NCBI RefSeq assembly: GCF_019219025.1
Contig: NZ_JAHUWN010000017.1
Location: forward strand, 77,280-141,279
Origin: Bacillus sp. sid0103
GTDB taxonomy: Bacteria; Bacillota; Bacilli; Bacillales_B; DSM-18226
Direction: 5' to 3'
Length of the DNA: 64,000 bases
Shown here: in pieces, positions 46,757-56,041 of the stretch
Layout of the letters: the number at the start of each line of letters is the position of its first letter
How positions within the stretch are numbered: position 1 is the stretch's first letter
Position numbers and translations under genes: made by a program
The notes under the pieces: generated by a model
The model's input: only the letters and a program-made list of their open reading frames with translations
Told to the model about the DNA's origin: nothing
Databases searched by the model: none

Positions 46757-47962
46757 ATGAACTATGAACGAATCCTAATACGCTACGGTGAAATCTCAAC
46801 CAAAGGCAGAAATCGTAATAAATTTGTCGAGAAATTAAGGAAAAGTGTAAGTATTGCGCTTGCTTCTTTTCCTAACGTTAAAGTGGAGTCAAGCCGTGAC
46901 CGAATGTATGTGTTATTAAACGGTGAAGTCGCTACAGAAGTTATGGATAAGTTAAAGAATATTTTTGGAATACAGTCGTTTAGTCCTGCAATAAAGGTGG
47001 TAAGAAGTATAGAGGTACTAAAACAGACCTCGCTTGAATTAGTCCGCTCCCTTTATAAGGAAGGGCAGACATTCAAAGTTACCCCTAAAAGATCGGATAA
47101 AACGTTTGAACTGGATACCGATGGAATCAATCATACGATTGGCGGCTATTTACTGCAGAATATCCCAGGAATTAAAGTGGATGTGAGAAATCCAGATATT
47201 AATTTAAGGATTGAAGTAAGAAAGGAAGCCATTTATCTTTCATGTGAAACCATTCAAGGGGTTGGCGGACTTCCGGTTGGATCAAGCGGCAAAGCCATGC
47301 TCATGCTTTCAGGAGGGATTGACAGTCCTGTTGCAGGCTATATGGCAATGAAACGGGGAGTAGAAGTCGAAGCTGTCCATTTCTTCAGTCCGCCATTTAC
47401 AAGTGAAAGATCGAAAGAAAAGGTTATTGATTTGACAAAAAAACTGGCGGAAATATATGGTTCAATGACCTTGCACATTGTCCCATTTACAGATATACAG
47501 CAAACGATTCGCGAACAAGTTCCTGAAAATTACTCAATGACCTCCACACGGAGATTGATGCTGCGGATCACGGATGAAATCCGCGAAAAACATGAAGGTC
47601 TTGCGATTATTACGGGTGAAAGCCTCGGTCAGGTTGCGAGTCAAACACTCGAAAGTATGTTTGCAATCAATGATGTAACCAATACCCCTATTTTGCGGCC
47701 ATTGATTACAATGGACAAAACAGATATTATAAAAATTGCGCAGGAAATTGATACACTTGAAATTTCAAACAGGCCGTTTGAGGATTGCTGTACCATCTTT
47801 GTTCCTGCTTCTCCAAAAACAAAACCTAAAAGGGAAAAGGTTCAGCATTATGAAAGTTTCTTCGACTTTGAACCTCTGATCCATGAAGCAGTGCTGGAGA
47901 CAGAAACAATTGTGATCAAAGCGGATAACAAACAGCGCTCAGAATTTAGTGAATTATTTTAA
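46757..47962 (+). CDS. thiI: tRNA 4-thiouridine synthase ThiI
   Basis: 401 residues: NFLD and THUMP RNA-binding domains (about 1-165), then the PP-loop ATP pyrophosphatase with SGGIDSPVAGY near 185. No C-terminal rhodanese domain is present, as in other Bacillus ThiI, where the desulfurase hands sulfur on directly. It adenylates and thiolates U8 of tRNA. Translation is directly coupled to nifZ. Confidence 0.95.
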   Translation: MNYERILIRYGEISTKGRNRNKFVEKLRKSVSIALASFPNVKVESSRDRMYVLLNGEVATEVMDKLKNIFGIQSFSPAIKVVRSIEVLKQTSLELVRSLYKEGQTFKVTPKRSDKTFELDTDGINHTIGGYLLQNIPGIKVDVRNPDINLRIEVRKEAIYLSCETIQGVGGLPVGSSGKAMLMLSGGIDSPVAGYMAMKRGVEVEAVHFFSPPFTSERSKEKVIDLTKKLAEIYGSMTLHIVPFTDIQQTIREQVPENYSMTSTRRLMLRITDEIREKHEGLAIITGESLGQVASQTLESMFAINDVTNTPILRPLITMDKTDIIKIAQEIDTLEISNRPFEDCCTIFVPASPKTKPKREKVQHYESFFDFEPLIHEAVLETETIVIKADNKQRSEFSELF

Positions 47963-48009
47963 GAAGGAAAAATTCGAACATTTTGTGAACAATTACCAAT
48001 TGTAATATA

Positions 48010-48039
48010 GAATGAAGATTTTAAGTTCTACACATTCTA
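48010..48039 (+). promoter_or_regulatory. Sigma-G-type promoter of sspA
   Basis: GAATG (48010-48014), 18-base spacer, CATTCTA (48033-48039), matching the forespore sigma-G pattern GnATR...CATnnTA. It is 23 bases ahead of the sspA start. Confidence 0.6.
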
Positions 48040-48062
48040 TACTCACAAGGAGGTGATATCAC

Positions 48063-48266
48063 ATGGCAAATAACAACTCTAATCAATTAGTAGTTCCTGG
48101 TGTACAACAAGCTCTTGACCAAATGAAATATGAAATTGCTACTGAATTTGGTGTAAGTCTTGGAGCTGACACTACTTCACGCGCTAACGGTTCTGTTGGT
48201 GGTGAAATCACAAAACGTTTAGTAGCAATGGCTGAGCAACAATTAGGCGGCGGATTCTCTCGTTAA
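48063..48266 (+). CDS. sspA: Alpha/beta-type small acid-soluble spore protein
   Basis: 67 residues, with [21 protein letters not shown], the germination-protease site region, and [21 protein letters not shown], both diagnostic for alpha/beta SASPs. These proteins coat and protect forespore DNA and are amino-acid stores at germination. The start ATG 48063 follows AAGGAGGTGATATCAC. A sigma-G-like promoter precedes it and a strong terminator follows. Location between thiI and mbcS fits sspA. Confidence 0.96.
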   Translation: MANNNSNQLVVPGVQQALDQMKYEIATEFGVSLGADTTSRANGSVGGEITKRLVAMAEQQLGGGFSR

Positions 48267-48289
48267 TAAAAAGTAAATACGATGGCTAC

Positions 48290-48322
48290 AGAGAGCGTGG
48301 GGTTTTCCCCGCTCTCTTTTTT
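48290..48322 (+). terminator. Terminator after sspA
   Basis: AGAGAGC..TGGGG/CCCC.GCTCTCT stem followed by T-run. Confidence 0.9.
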
Positions 48323-48434
48323 ATGCTCAAGATAGTGAAAAATATTTTTAGTTGAATAATAATTTTAAATCTTTTCATTATTTTGTATAATTATTTTGTG
48401 AGATGTTTATGAAAAGTATTAAGGGGGAGAAGGC

Positions 48435-50021
48435 ATGAAGCGGGAAGATTTAATTGCACCAGAAAAGTATAATCTTGTTTCTGAAGTAGAACAGTTTGCA
48501 AAAGAACCAACCAGGATAGCATTGAAGTGGGAGAATGAAGCTGGGGAGACCAAGAAAGTTACATACGAGCAATTAATGAAAAAAGTAAATCAAGCCGCAA
48601 ATGTATTCGTTACCAATGGGTTAAATAAGGGCGATGTTGTGCTTGTCATCGTGCCGCGTCTCATTGAAGCATATATCGTTTATTTAGCTGCATTAAAAGC
48701 GGGCTTGGTTGTCATTCCAAGTTCGGAAATGTTAAAGGAAAAAGACTTGCAATACCGAATCACACACGGTGATGTAAAAGGTGTCATTAGTTATTATCCA
48801 TATGTGGATCAATTTGAGAATATCAGTCAATCCCAGCCGTTTGTAAAATTTTCGATTGGGGGATCTGAAGAAGGCTGGATTCAATTGGATACTGAGATGG
48901 CTGCTGCCTCAGAAGTATTCGAACGAGCAGATACGCTTAGAGAAGATATGGCCTTTTTGTCCTATACGTCTGGAACAACAGGGAATCCAAAAGGGGTGGT
49001 CCATACACATGGCTGGGCTTTTGCACATTTAAAAACGGCTGCACCTAAATGGCTTTGTATTGAGGATGGTGACACGGTTTGGGCAACTGCCGGTCCAGGC
49101 TGGCAAAAATGGATATGGAGTCCCTTCCTATCAGTTCTTGGCTCTGGTGGAACTGGACTAGTTTACAACGGAAAATTTGATCCGAAAAAATATTTAAGTC
49201 TCCTCCAAAAATATGATGTTAATGTCCTTTGCTGTACACCGACAGAATATCGATTAATGGCGAAGGTAGATAATTTAGAAGAGTATCAGGTACCTAATCT
49301 TCATAGTGCTGTCTCCGCAGGCGAACCTTTAAATCGTGAAGTTATTGATACGTTTAGAAAATATTTTAATATCGATGTCCGTGACGGGTATGGACAAACT
49401 GAAAATACCTTGCTAGTTGGTGTTACTAAAGGAATGGAATTAAAATCCGGCTCGATGGGCAAGCCGACGCCAGGGAACAGGGTGGAAATCATAAACGAAG
49501 AAGGCCAGGTTTGTGCAGTCGGTGAAGTCGGTGATATCGCTGTTCATGTAGAAACTCCAGCTTTATTTAAGAACTATTATAAAGACCCTGAAAGAACAGC
49601 GATGCAATTCCGAGGTAATTATTATATTACGGGTGATAAGGCAAAAATGGACGAAGAAGGTTACTACTGGTTTGAAGGCCGCGGCGATGATATTATTATT
49701 AGTTCTGGCTACACGATCGGACCATTTGAAGTGGAGGATGCACTTGTTAAACATCCATTTGTTAAGGAATGTGCTGTTGTAGCAAGTCCCGATGAGATTC
49801 GCGGTTTTATAGTCAAAGCATTTGTTGTCTTGAAAGACGAAATTGATTCCACAGACCCTGAATTAACAAAAAAATTGCAGGAGCATGTAAAAACACTTAC
49901 AGCACCATATAAGTATCCAAGGAAAATAGAGTATATTTCTGAACTTCCTAAGACGACCTCAGGGAAAATCCGCAGAATCGAACTTCGGAAAAAGGAACTC
50001 GAGGAAGCGAAACAAGTATAA
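48435..50021 (+). CDS. mbcS: Acyl-CoA synthetase MbcS (medium/branched-chain)
   Basis: 528 residues, AMP-forming acyl-CoA ligase. It contains SYTSGTTGNPKGVVHTH, DGYGQTENT, GRGDDIIISSGYTIGP and the C-terminal lysine motif PKTTSGKIRR. B. subtilis MbcS (YtcI), of nearly equal length and next to sspA, activates isobutyrate and similar acids and is also controlled by AcuA/AcuC-type acetylation. The start ATG 48435 follows AAGGGGGAGAAGGC. Confidence 0.9.
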   Translation: MKREDLIAPEKYNLVSEVEQFAKEPTRIALKWENEAGETKKVTYEQLMKKVNQAANVFVTNGLNKGDVVLVIVPRLIEAYIVYLAALKAGLVVIPSSEMLKEKDLQYRITHGDVKGVISYYPYVDQFENISQSQPFVKFSIGGSEEGWIQLDTEMAAASEVFERADTLREDMAFLSYTSGTTGNPKGVVHTHGWAFAHLKTAAPKWLCIEDGDTVWATAGPGWQKWIWSPFLSVLGSGGTGLVYNGKFDPKKYLSLLQKYDVNVLCCTPTEYRLMAKVDNLEEYQVPNLHSAVSAGEPLNREVIDTFRKYFNIDVRDGYGQTENTLLVGVTKGMELKSGSMGKPTPGNRVEIINEEGQVCAVGEVGDIAVHVETPALFKNYYKDPERTAMQFRGNYYITGDKAKMDEEGYYWFEGRGDDIIISSGYTIGPFEVEDALVKHPFVKECAVVASPDEIRGFIVKAFVVLKDEIDSTDPELTKKLQEHVKTLTAPYKYPRKIEYISELPKTTSGKIRRIELRKKELEEAKQV

Positions 50022-50035
50022 AGTCATTTGGAGAG

Positions 50036-50067
50036 TAAGCAGGCGACAAATCGCCTGCTTATTTTTG
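50036..50067 (+). terminator. Terminator after mbcS
   Basis: TAAGCAGGCGA/TCGCCTGCTTA stem, 4-base loop, ATTTTTG tail. Confidence 0.9.
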
Positions 50068-50190
50068 ATTTGTGCCAATTCTCAAAGGTTTTGTGCCATT
50101 TTTGAACCACTTTGTGCGAGTTTAGAATACTTTTGTGTCAGTTTTAGTGTGTTCTGTACAAAACTAAAGTAGTTTTGTGCAATTAGACAA
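50068..50190. repeat. Degenerate short tandem repeats (TTTGTGCCA type)
   Basis: Six or so imperfect units beginning TTTTGTGCCA or TTTTGTGCGA, about 20-24 bases apart. The rest of the 50022-50326 gap is AT-rich without a clear feature. Confidence 0.55.
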
Positions 50191-50326
50191 TTTATGGGGA
50201 AATCCACCTTATCCATTTATGTAAATACTCGTTTTTCAATTGGAAGCATAAATTTCCCCCATTTACGAAGTTTCGCGTTATAATAGTAATTATTTCGAAA
50301 CTTGAAAGAATAGGGGCTCAAAATAT

Positions 50327-51259
50327 ATGAAAAAGACAGAAACACAAAAAGGAGTCATTCATGCCGGCTTTTCATATTTCTTGTGGGGATTATTGCCGAT
50401 CTACTGGAAGTTTTTAGATCATGTTAATGCAAAAGAAATTTTGGCAAGTCGTGTTTTATGGTCGTTTGTTTTTATGGTCATCATTCTTCTCTTAACAAAT
50501 AAGTGGGGACTTTTTCTCCAAACCATTAAAGGGTTTGCTAAAAATAAAAAACAAATGTACGCACTGACAATTGCCTCACTTCTAATAAGCATAAATTGGT
50601 TCATATATATTTGGGCGGTTAATAGTGGTCATATGATTGAAGCAAGCCTAGGTTATTATATCAATCCCTTAATTAGTATCTTATTAGGTATGATAGTCTT
50701 AAAGGAAAAATTAACTGTTTATCAATACGTCTCATTCATCTTAGCCGCGATTGGAGTGTTGATTATTTCCATATCCCATGGGCGGTTTCCGTGGATCGCC
50801 TTAACATTGGCCCTATCCTTTGGACTATATGGTTTAGCTAAAAAGCTGATAAATGTAGATTCTGCTGTGGGATTAACATTAGAAACACTTGTAGTTGCAC
50901 CGGTTGCGGCCATCTATATCGGCTACTTATTTATTAATGGTTCCAATTCTTTTTTAACAGCCGGTGTACCTACAGATTTTCTGCTAATCGGTGCAGGGGC
51001 AGCAACGGCAGTCCCGCTCCTTTATTTTGCAAAAGGAGCACAAAAAATTCCTTTATCTTTATTAGGGTTCCTGCAATATATTGCACCTACATTAACCTTA
51101 CTATTAGGGGTATTTGTCTATCATGAACATTTTTCAAAAATACAACTTCTATCATTTATGTTCATTTGGTTAGCGTTAACAATTTATTCCTTGTCAAAAA
51201 CAAAGCTATTATCCGGACAATGGTTTAATATGCGGGGGGAAAAAAGCACGAACATATAA
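50327..51259 (+). CDS. rarD: RarD, EamA-family permease
   Basis: 310 residues with ten predicted transmembrane helices in two EamA repeats. The RarD opening GFSYFLWGLLPIYWKFLDHVNAKEILASR is diagnostic for the subfamily. The name derives from a chloramphenicol-sensitivity link in Gram-negatives; the transported compound is not known here. ATG 50327 has a modest site (AGGGGCTCAAAATAT). A bidirectional terminator separates it from convergent nadK2. Confidence 0.88.
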   Translation: MKKTETQKGVIHAGFSYFLWGLLPIYWKFLDHVNAKEILASRVLWSFVFMVIILLLTNKWGLFLQTIKGFAKNKKQMYALTIASLLISINWFIYIWAVNSGHMIEASLGYYINPLISILLGMIVLKEKLTVYQYVSFILAAIGVLIISISHGRFPWIALTLALSFGLYGLAKKLINVDSAVGLTLETLVVAPVAAIYIGYLFINGSNSFLTAGVPTDFLLIGAGAATAVPLLYFAKGAQKIPLSLLGFLQYIAPTLTLLLGVFVYHEHFSKIQLLSFMFIWLALTIYSLSKTKLLSGQWFNMRGEKSTNI

Positions 51260-51260
51260 G

Positions 51261-51300
51261 AAAAAAACCTTATCCCATGGCATAGGATAAGGTTTTTTTT
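51261..51300. terminator. Bidirectional terminator between rarD and nadK2
   Basis: AAAAAACCTTATCC/GGATAAGGTTTTTT stem with T-runs both ways. Confidence 0.92.
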
Positions 51301-51304
51301 AGTT

Positions 51305-52108
51305 TTATAGGAAAGTCCTTTTCACTTTTTCCCAAAATGAGTTGTCTTTTAGTTTAAGTGTTTTTAACTTTTTATTACTAATTTTTATCGTGATTTTCTC
51401 TACGTGACGGATGCTTAAGGCTTCATTATCCATACCCATCGTCGGATGGTCATTGCCTTCAGATATAACCTTAAGGGTTAGTGTCCGTTCACAACCAACA
51501 ATAAAGGAAGAACCTAGTGTACGGTAATTCTTTGTATTTACTGAAGCTACTTCACTCACCTGCATGCAAGGCAGAAGTGGGTCAACAACCGAACCACCCA
51601 CCGATTTATTATAAGCTGTACTTCCTGTTGGGGTCGCCACTATTAGTCCATCACCACGGAAGGTCTCTAGGTGGAGTTGGTCAATAAAGACATCTACTAC
51701 TAATGTCTTAATGATTCCAGATCGAATACTGAATTCATTGATACAAGGAAATGTACCTTGGCCATCGACTTCTACTTCAATTAACGGATAACGGCGGACT
51801 TTTAAATTTTCATTCGTAACAATTGCATCAATCATTTTTGAAATATCATTAATTCGAAAATCACAATACATACTCAAGCTATCCTTCGTTGAAATTCCCA
51901 TGTAAAGGCAGTCATCCCGGAAGCCTGTTTTCCGAACTGCTTGGAGAAACGTTCCGTCATCGCCAACACTTGCAATGATATTCGCATTTCGGTAATCAGT
52001 GACAATCGTAAATCCATATCGTTCTGCTACGTCAACAAGTGGAGCTACTTTTAATAGCATTTCTGAATCTCGTTTGTGATAAAAGTAGATATTGCGCCTA
52101 TTCCCCAT
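51305..52108 (-). CDS. nadK2: NAD kinase 2, with altered GGDG motif
   Basis: 267 residues, the length of B. subtilis PpnKB/YtdI, and similar throughout (FRGDGLIVATPTGSTAYNKSVGG, MGMDNEAL, NNSFWEKV-like end). It phosphorylates NAD to NADP. The family's GGDG motif reads GDDG here (ASVGDDGTFLQAV): the second glycine is replaced by Asp, while the catalytic Asp remains. The start ATG 52108 follows GGGGGGACATAAA. The longer frame from 52159 lacks a site. Confidence 0.9.
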   Translation of the reverse strand: MGNRRNIYFYHKRDSEMLLKVAPLVDVAERYGFTIVTDYRNANIIASVGDDGTFLQAVRKTGFRDDCLYMGISTKDSLSMYCDFRINDISKMIDAIVTNENLKVRRYPLIEVEVDGQGTFPCINEFSIRSGIIKTLVVDVFIDQLHLETFRGDGLIVATPTGSTAYNKSVGGSVVDPLLPCMQVSEVASVNTKNYRTLGSSFIVGCERTLTLKVISEGNDHPTMGMDNEALSIRHVEKITIKISNKKLKTLKLKDNSFWEKVKRTFL

Positions 52109-52269
52109 TTTATGTCCCCCCCTGTAAAATAATGAAATAATTGTAAAATTATCCCTCAATTCGCAAATATTCTTTGGTGTTAGTCTGAAATTAGTTTAGC
52201 ATTTTATTGAAACAATATGAAAGCAGGGAATAAAGTTTTGACAAAAACAAAAGGGGGAATATCGACCAT

Positions 52270-53280
52270 ATGAATGGAAAACGGTGGGCCGCGCTCGGGA
52301 TTGCAGCAGCGTTATTTTTTTTCTCTGTGATCATTAATTTTTTATCTTCGTTTGCATTTAAAGGCTTGGAAACAAATTTTACCGATTTCATGGCTTCAGC
52401 TGAGCAGCCTTTTTCAGAAGAAGTTGTCAATGAAGGAAACGATTTAAAGAAAATAGTCATTCTTGATGTAAATGGGGTTATTCAGGATACGGGGGAAACA
52501 GGCTCAATCCTGCAAAGCGCTGGCTACAATCATCAGGACTTTATGAAAAAGTTATCCCATATAAAAGAGGATGATTCGGTTAAAGGGATTATTATTAAAG
52601 TCAACTCCCCTGGCGGCGGGGTGGTTGAAAGTGCGGAAATTCATGATAAGCTAACAGAAATTCAAAAAGATAGTAAAAAGCCTGTCTATATCTCCATGGG
52701 TTCCATGGCCGCGTCGGGAGGATATTATATATCCACTGCAGCTAAAAAGATTTATGCAAGTCCCGAGACAATGACCGGCAGTCTAGGTGTGATTATGGAA
52801 GGGATTAACTATGAAGGGCTTGCTAATAAATATGGTGTTGATTTTGTTACGATTAAAAGTGGAAAGCATAAAGACATTATGAGCCCAACCAGAAAAATGA
52901 CCAAAGAGGAACGACAAATCTTGCAGTCGATGATTAATAATTCGTATGAAGGATTTGTCAAAGTTATTTCAGAGGGGCGTAACCTTCCAATCGCACAAGT
53001 GAAAAAAATAGCAGACGGCCGAGTTTATGATGGCCGCCAAGCCAAGAATCTGCAGCTAATCGATGGTTTTGGCTACTTAGACGATGTGGTGAAACAAATG
53101 AAAAACCAAGAGAAACTGAAAGGGGCTCAGGTTGTACGTTATACAGATTCTCTTGGGTTAGGATCCTTATTTACAATGCAGGCAAAGAAATTAATGGGTC
53201 AGGATACTGAAATGGCTGGTTTATTGAAGGTCCTTTCAAAACCAAATTCTCCGCGGCTCATGTACTTGTATGCAGAATAG
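52270..53280 (+). CDS. sppA: Signal peptide peptidase SppA
   Basis: 336 residues, membrane-anchored (helix about 6-27), S49 peptidase. It degrades leftover signal peptides at the membrane. The nucleophile Ser is in SMGSMAASGGYY (near 148) and the general-base Lys in KSGKHKDIMSP (near 200), as in B. subtilis SppA. The start ATG 52270 lies 11 bases after AAAAGGGGGAATATCGACCAT. It is followed by yteJ 11 bases on, its usual operon partner. Confidence 0.94.
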   Translation: MNGKRWAALGIAAALFFFSVIINFLSSFAFKGLETNFTDFMASAEQPFSEEVVNEGNDLKKIVILDVNGVIQDTGETGSILQSAGYNHQDFMKKLSHIKEDDSVKGIIIKVNSPGGGVVESAEIHDKLTEIQKDSKKPVYISMGSMAASGGYYISTAAKKIYASPETMTGSLGVIMEGINYEGLANKYGVDFVTIKSGKHKDIMSPTRKMTKEERQILQSMINNSYEGFVKVISEGRNLPIAQVKKIADGRVYDGRQAKNLQLIDGFGYLDDVVKQMKNQEKLKGAQVVRYTDSLGLGSLFTMQAKKLMGQDTEMAGLLKVLSKPNSPRLMYLYAE

Positions 53281-53291
53281 GGGGAGTACTA

Positions 53292-53759
53292 ATGGAAACG
53301 AATGAGTATCAAGAAAATTCAAACGACAAAACAGAGAATCACTTCGTACGATATGCAGGGTTCTGGATGCGTTTTTGGGCTTATCTTCTTGATTTAGTGG
53401 TGGTGGGAAGCATTGTCAGGCTTTTGTTAAAACCGGTCTTTCGAATCATAGATATTCCTTTATCAGGATCATCCATGTTTGCACCGCTCTCAATCGCATC
53501 GGCGGTTATCTTTTATTTGTATTTCGTGCTTATGACAAAATATTTTAATCAAACGCTGGGGAAAATGGTGTTTGGATTGAAAGTAATCGATTTAAAAAGG
53601 GATCAACTTAGCTGGGGCTCGATTCTTTTTCGAGAATGGATCGGCCGGTATATATCTGCAACAATATTAGTTGGATATATCATTGTGGCATTCCTTCCAA
53701 AAAAGCAAGGTCTTCATGATCTCTTCACAGATACCACCGTCATACATATAGAACGGTGA
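53292..53759 (+). CDS. yteJ: RDD family membrane protein YteJ
   Basis: 155 residues. The RDD domain (RYAGFWMRFWAYLLDLVVVG) has Arg-Asp-type marks and about three transmembrane helices. It ends with KKQGLHDLFTDTTVIH, the conserved RDD C-terminal motif. The start ATG 53292 follows GGGGGAGTACTA. In B. subtilis sppA and yteJ form an operon conferring resistance to some lantibiotics, with YteJ limiting SppA activity. Confidence 0.9.
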   Translation: METNEYQENSNDKTENHFVRYAGFWMRFWAYLLDLVVVGSIVRLLLKPVFRIIDIPLSGSSMFAPLSIASAVIFYLYFVLMTKYFNQTLGKMVFGLKVIDLKRDQLSWGSILFREWIGRYISATILVGYIIVAFLPKKQGLHDLFTDTTVIHIER

Positions 53760-53763
53760 AATT

Positions 53764-53800
53764 AAACCTATCAACATTGTTGGTAGGTTTAATTTTTTTT
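53764..53800 (+). terminator. Terminator after yteJ
   Basis: AAACCTATCAAC/GTTGGTAGGTTT stem, 3-base loop, long T-run. Confidence 0.92.
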
Positions 53801-53830
53801 GGAAAAGCAAATACTACCCGCTGAGGGGTT

Positions 53831-54532
53831 GTGATTGAATTGTTTTGGGTACTCTTGGTTTTGTCTATTCTATTGCTCTTATTTATTCTCATTCTATTTA
53901 CGAAATTAACCATTCTTATTAATTACTATCATCACAATGACAATGATGACTTAAAGATTGTATTCAAGATTTGGTTCGGATTGATCAGGTACAAAATTAA
54001 TGTCCCACTAATAAAAGTAGATGAAAATTCGCCCAGTGTAGTTATTAAAAGTAATAAACAAATGGGTGAATCTACAGAGAAGTCTTCAACTGAAGATGTC
54101 AATCAAATCGCCACAGAGGATGTAGAGAATAATTTTTCAAATGCAAAAAAATTACTGAATCATGTTATTGGCTTACATCGGATAGTAAGGAAATTTCTTC
54201 GAAAAGTCTCAATTAAAAGTCTTGAATGGGACACGCTAATTGGTGTAGGAGATGCTGCACACACTGGTATGATTACGGGGGCAATCTGGGCTTTAAAAGG
54301 GAGCTTAATTGGGCTTGTCAGCCATTATTTAAAGCTTTTAGTAATGCCGAAAATCACGGTTACTCCACACTTTCAAGCAGCAGTTATGCAAACAAGACTA
54401 ACATGTATTATTCAGTTTCGTATCGGGCATGCTATTCTAGCAGGATTAAAACTGTTTAAATTCTGGAAGGGCGGACTTCCGCACTTTAAAAAGAAAACAA
54501 ATTTTGCAAATGATAAAACAAAATCCGTTTGA
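53831..54532 (+). CDS. ytfI: DUF2953 protein YtfI
   Basis: 233 residues from GTG 53831 after TGAGGGGTT. An N-terminal transmembrane helix (about 4-24) is followed by an acidic linker and the DUF2953 core (EWDTLIGVGDAAHTGMITGAIWALKG). It is the first gene of a pair with ytfJ, and both belong to the sporulation gene set in B. subtilis. The biochemical role is unknown; membrane placement near YtfJ is expected. Confidence 0.88.
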   Translation: MIELFWVLLVLSILLLLFILILFTKLTILINYYHHNDNDDLKIVFKIWFGLIRYKINVPLIKVDENSPSVVIKSNKQMGESTEKSSTEDVNQIATEDVENNFSNAKKLLNHVIGLHRIVRKFLRKVSIKSLEWDTLIGVGDAAHTGMITGAIWALKGSLIGLVSHYLKLLVMPKITVTPHFQAAVMQTRLTCIIQFRIGHAILAGLKLFKFWKGGLPHFKKKTNFANDKTKSV

Positions 54533-54549
54533 AAAAGGAGGAAACAGCC

Positions 54550-55050
54550 GTGTCTGACCACCCAATTCAAGGTTTGATGACAACTGCAATGGAAAGCCTT
54601 AAAGAAATGATTGATGTAAATACGATTATTGGTGACCCTGTTGAAACCCCTGATGGCAGTGTTATTTTGACTGTCTCGAAGGTAGGTTTTGGATTTGCCG
54701 CGGGCGGTAGTGAATTTAAGATTGAGGGGTCTCAAAATCAAGGCCAAGGACAGGGCCAGAGCCAGAGCCAGAGCCAAGGCCAGAGTAAGGGTTCATCCCA
54801 CCCATTTGGCGGCGGGAGCGGTGGCGGTGTTTCTATTACCCCAATTGCCTTTTTAATTGTTAACTCACATGGAGTTAAAATGCTGCATTTAGATGAAAGT
54901 ACTCATTTGTATGAAAAAATATTAGAATTAGCTCCACAGGCAATTGATAAAATTCAGCAAATTTTCTCTAAGAAAGATCAAGGTAAACAGCAAAATAGTT
55001 CGCAAGGATCTAAAAACGAGCATAAACCAAAAGAAGAACTTGAATTATAG
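54550..55050 (+). CDS. ytfJ: Sporulation protein YtfJ (GerW family)
   Basis: 166 residues. The GerW/YtfJ domain (HPIQGLMTTAMESLKEMIDV, GFGFAAGGSEF, GGGVSITPIAFLI) is split by a low-complexity Gln/Gly/Ser run (about residues 62-82). A Gln/Lys-rich tail follows. GerW is needed for normal spore germination. I chose GTG 54550 because AAAAGGAGGAAACAGCC precedes it, 17 bases after ytfI. The Gln-Gly-Ser insertion comes from a short GGCCAG/AGCCAG repeat and is likely to vary in length between strains. Confidence 0.92.
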   Translation: MSDHPIQGLMTTAMESLKEMIDVNTIIGDPVETPDGSVILTVSKVGFGFAAGGSEFKIEGSQNQGQGQGQSQSQSQGQSKGSSHPFGGGSGGGVSITPIAFLIVNSHGVKMLHLDESTHLYEKILELAPQAIDKIQQIFSKKDQGKQQNSSQGSKNEHKPKEELEL

Positions 55051-55055
55051 CAGGA

Positions 55056-55098
55056 AAGGTTAATCTTCCAAAATATTAGGAAGGTTAACTTTTTTCAT
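55056..55098 (+). terminator. Terminator after ytfJ
   Basis: Imperfect AAAGGTTAATCTTCC/GGAAGGTTAACTTTT stem with T-run. Confidence 0.7.
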
Positions 55099-55242
55099 GA
55101 AACGGGTTCCTTCCACTTTTGGCTGAAATCTAAATAATTGCAAAATTGATGGTGAAAAGATATATTTACACTGTACATATTTGAAGTCAAGCTGTTCTGA
55201 AGTTAGCCGCTTGGACTTGGATACAACAAAGGAGGATGTAAA

Positions 55243-55743
55243 ATGGCAAATGTAACATTTAAAGGGAATCCAATTACGCTTTTAGGCAGTGAAGTAAAGG
55301 TAGGGGACAAAGCGCCAAACTTTACTGTGCTGGCAAATGATTTGTCAGAAGTTACATTAGAAAGTACCAAAGGTCAAGTACGTTTAATTACTTCTGTACC
55401 TTCTTTGGATACTGGTGTTTGTGATGCAGAAACACGACGTTTTAATGAAGAAGCAAACAGCTTAGGTAATGTGAAAATTTTAACAGTGAGTGTGGACTTA
55501 CCATTTGCACAAAAACGCTGGTGTGCTGCTAGTGGAATTGAAAACGTGCAAACATTATCAGATCATCGTGACCTTTCTTTCGGTGAAGCATATGGGGTTG
55601 CCATCCAGGAATTAAGATTGTTGGCTCGTGCCGTATTTGTTGTTGATTCCAACGACACTGTAACATATGTTGAATATGTGAGCGAAGCAACAACCCACCC
55701 TAACTACGAAGCAGCACTTGAAGCAGCAAGAGCGGCAAAATAA
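55243..55743 (+). CDS. tpx: Thiol peroxidase
   Basis: 166 residues, atypical 2-Cys peroxiredoxin. Peroxidatic Cys60 is in [17 protein letters not shown] and resolving Cys94 in RWCAASG. It reduces hydrogen peroxide and alkyl peroxides using thioredoxin in the cytoplasm. The start ATG 55243 follows AAAGGAGGATGTAAA. It lies between ytfJ and ytxK, as in B. subtilis. Confidence 0.97.
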   Translation: MANVTFKGNPITLLGSEVKVGDKAPNFTVLANDLSEVTLESTKGQVRLITSVPSLDTGVCDAETRRFNEEANSLGNVKILTVSVDLPFAQKRWCAASGIENVQTLSDHRDLSFGEAYGVAIQELRLLARAVFVVDSNDTVTYVEYVSEATTHPNYEAALEAARAAK

Positions 55744-55757
55744 TAGATTGATTAAAT

Positions 55758-55786
55758 GGAGCCCTGCAAAAGCAGGGCTTTTCTTC
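55758..55786 (+). terminator. Terminator after tpx
   Basis: AGCCCTGC/GCAGGGCT stem with 4-base loop and TTTTCTT. Confidence 0.9.
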
Positions 55787-55844
55787 TTATGTAAAGGAAA
55801 ATATAAAATAATTAATTGTGGATATATTGAATTATTTATCTGAA

Positions 55845-55975
55845 TCCAGCTCCAGCGCCTAGGGGCTCGGGGGCATAAGCCAATCCGTCCTCAAGGTAAA
55901 AAAGCAACCTTCATGCCGGCTCGACTTATGCCTGTCGCCCCTTAACAAGGTGCTTCCGCCTTTTTGTTCTTGCTT
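55845..55975. repeat. Intergenic repeat family D (TCCAGCTCCAGCGCCTAG type)
   Basis: GC-rich block in an AT-rich gap: TCCAGCTCCAGCGCCTAGGG, GCATAAGCC...GGCTCGACTTATGCC and CTGTCGCCCC. It contains inverted segments. The type differs from families A to C. A minus-strand ORF here is spurious. Confidence 0.55.
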
Positions 55976-56041
55976 AATACTTGTATAAAATGTCGCTACT
56001 CGATTAAAATGGATAAGGAAATTAACGAGGGAGGGGATAAG

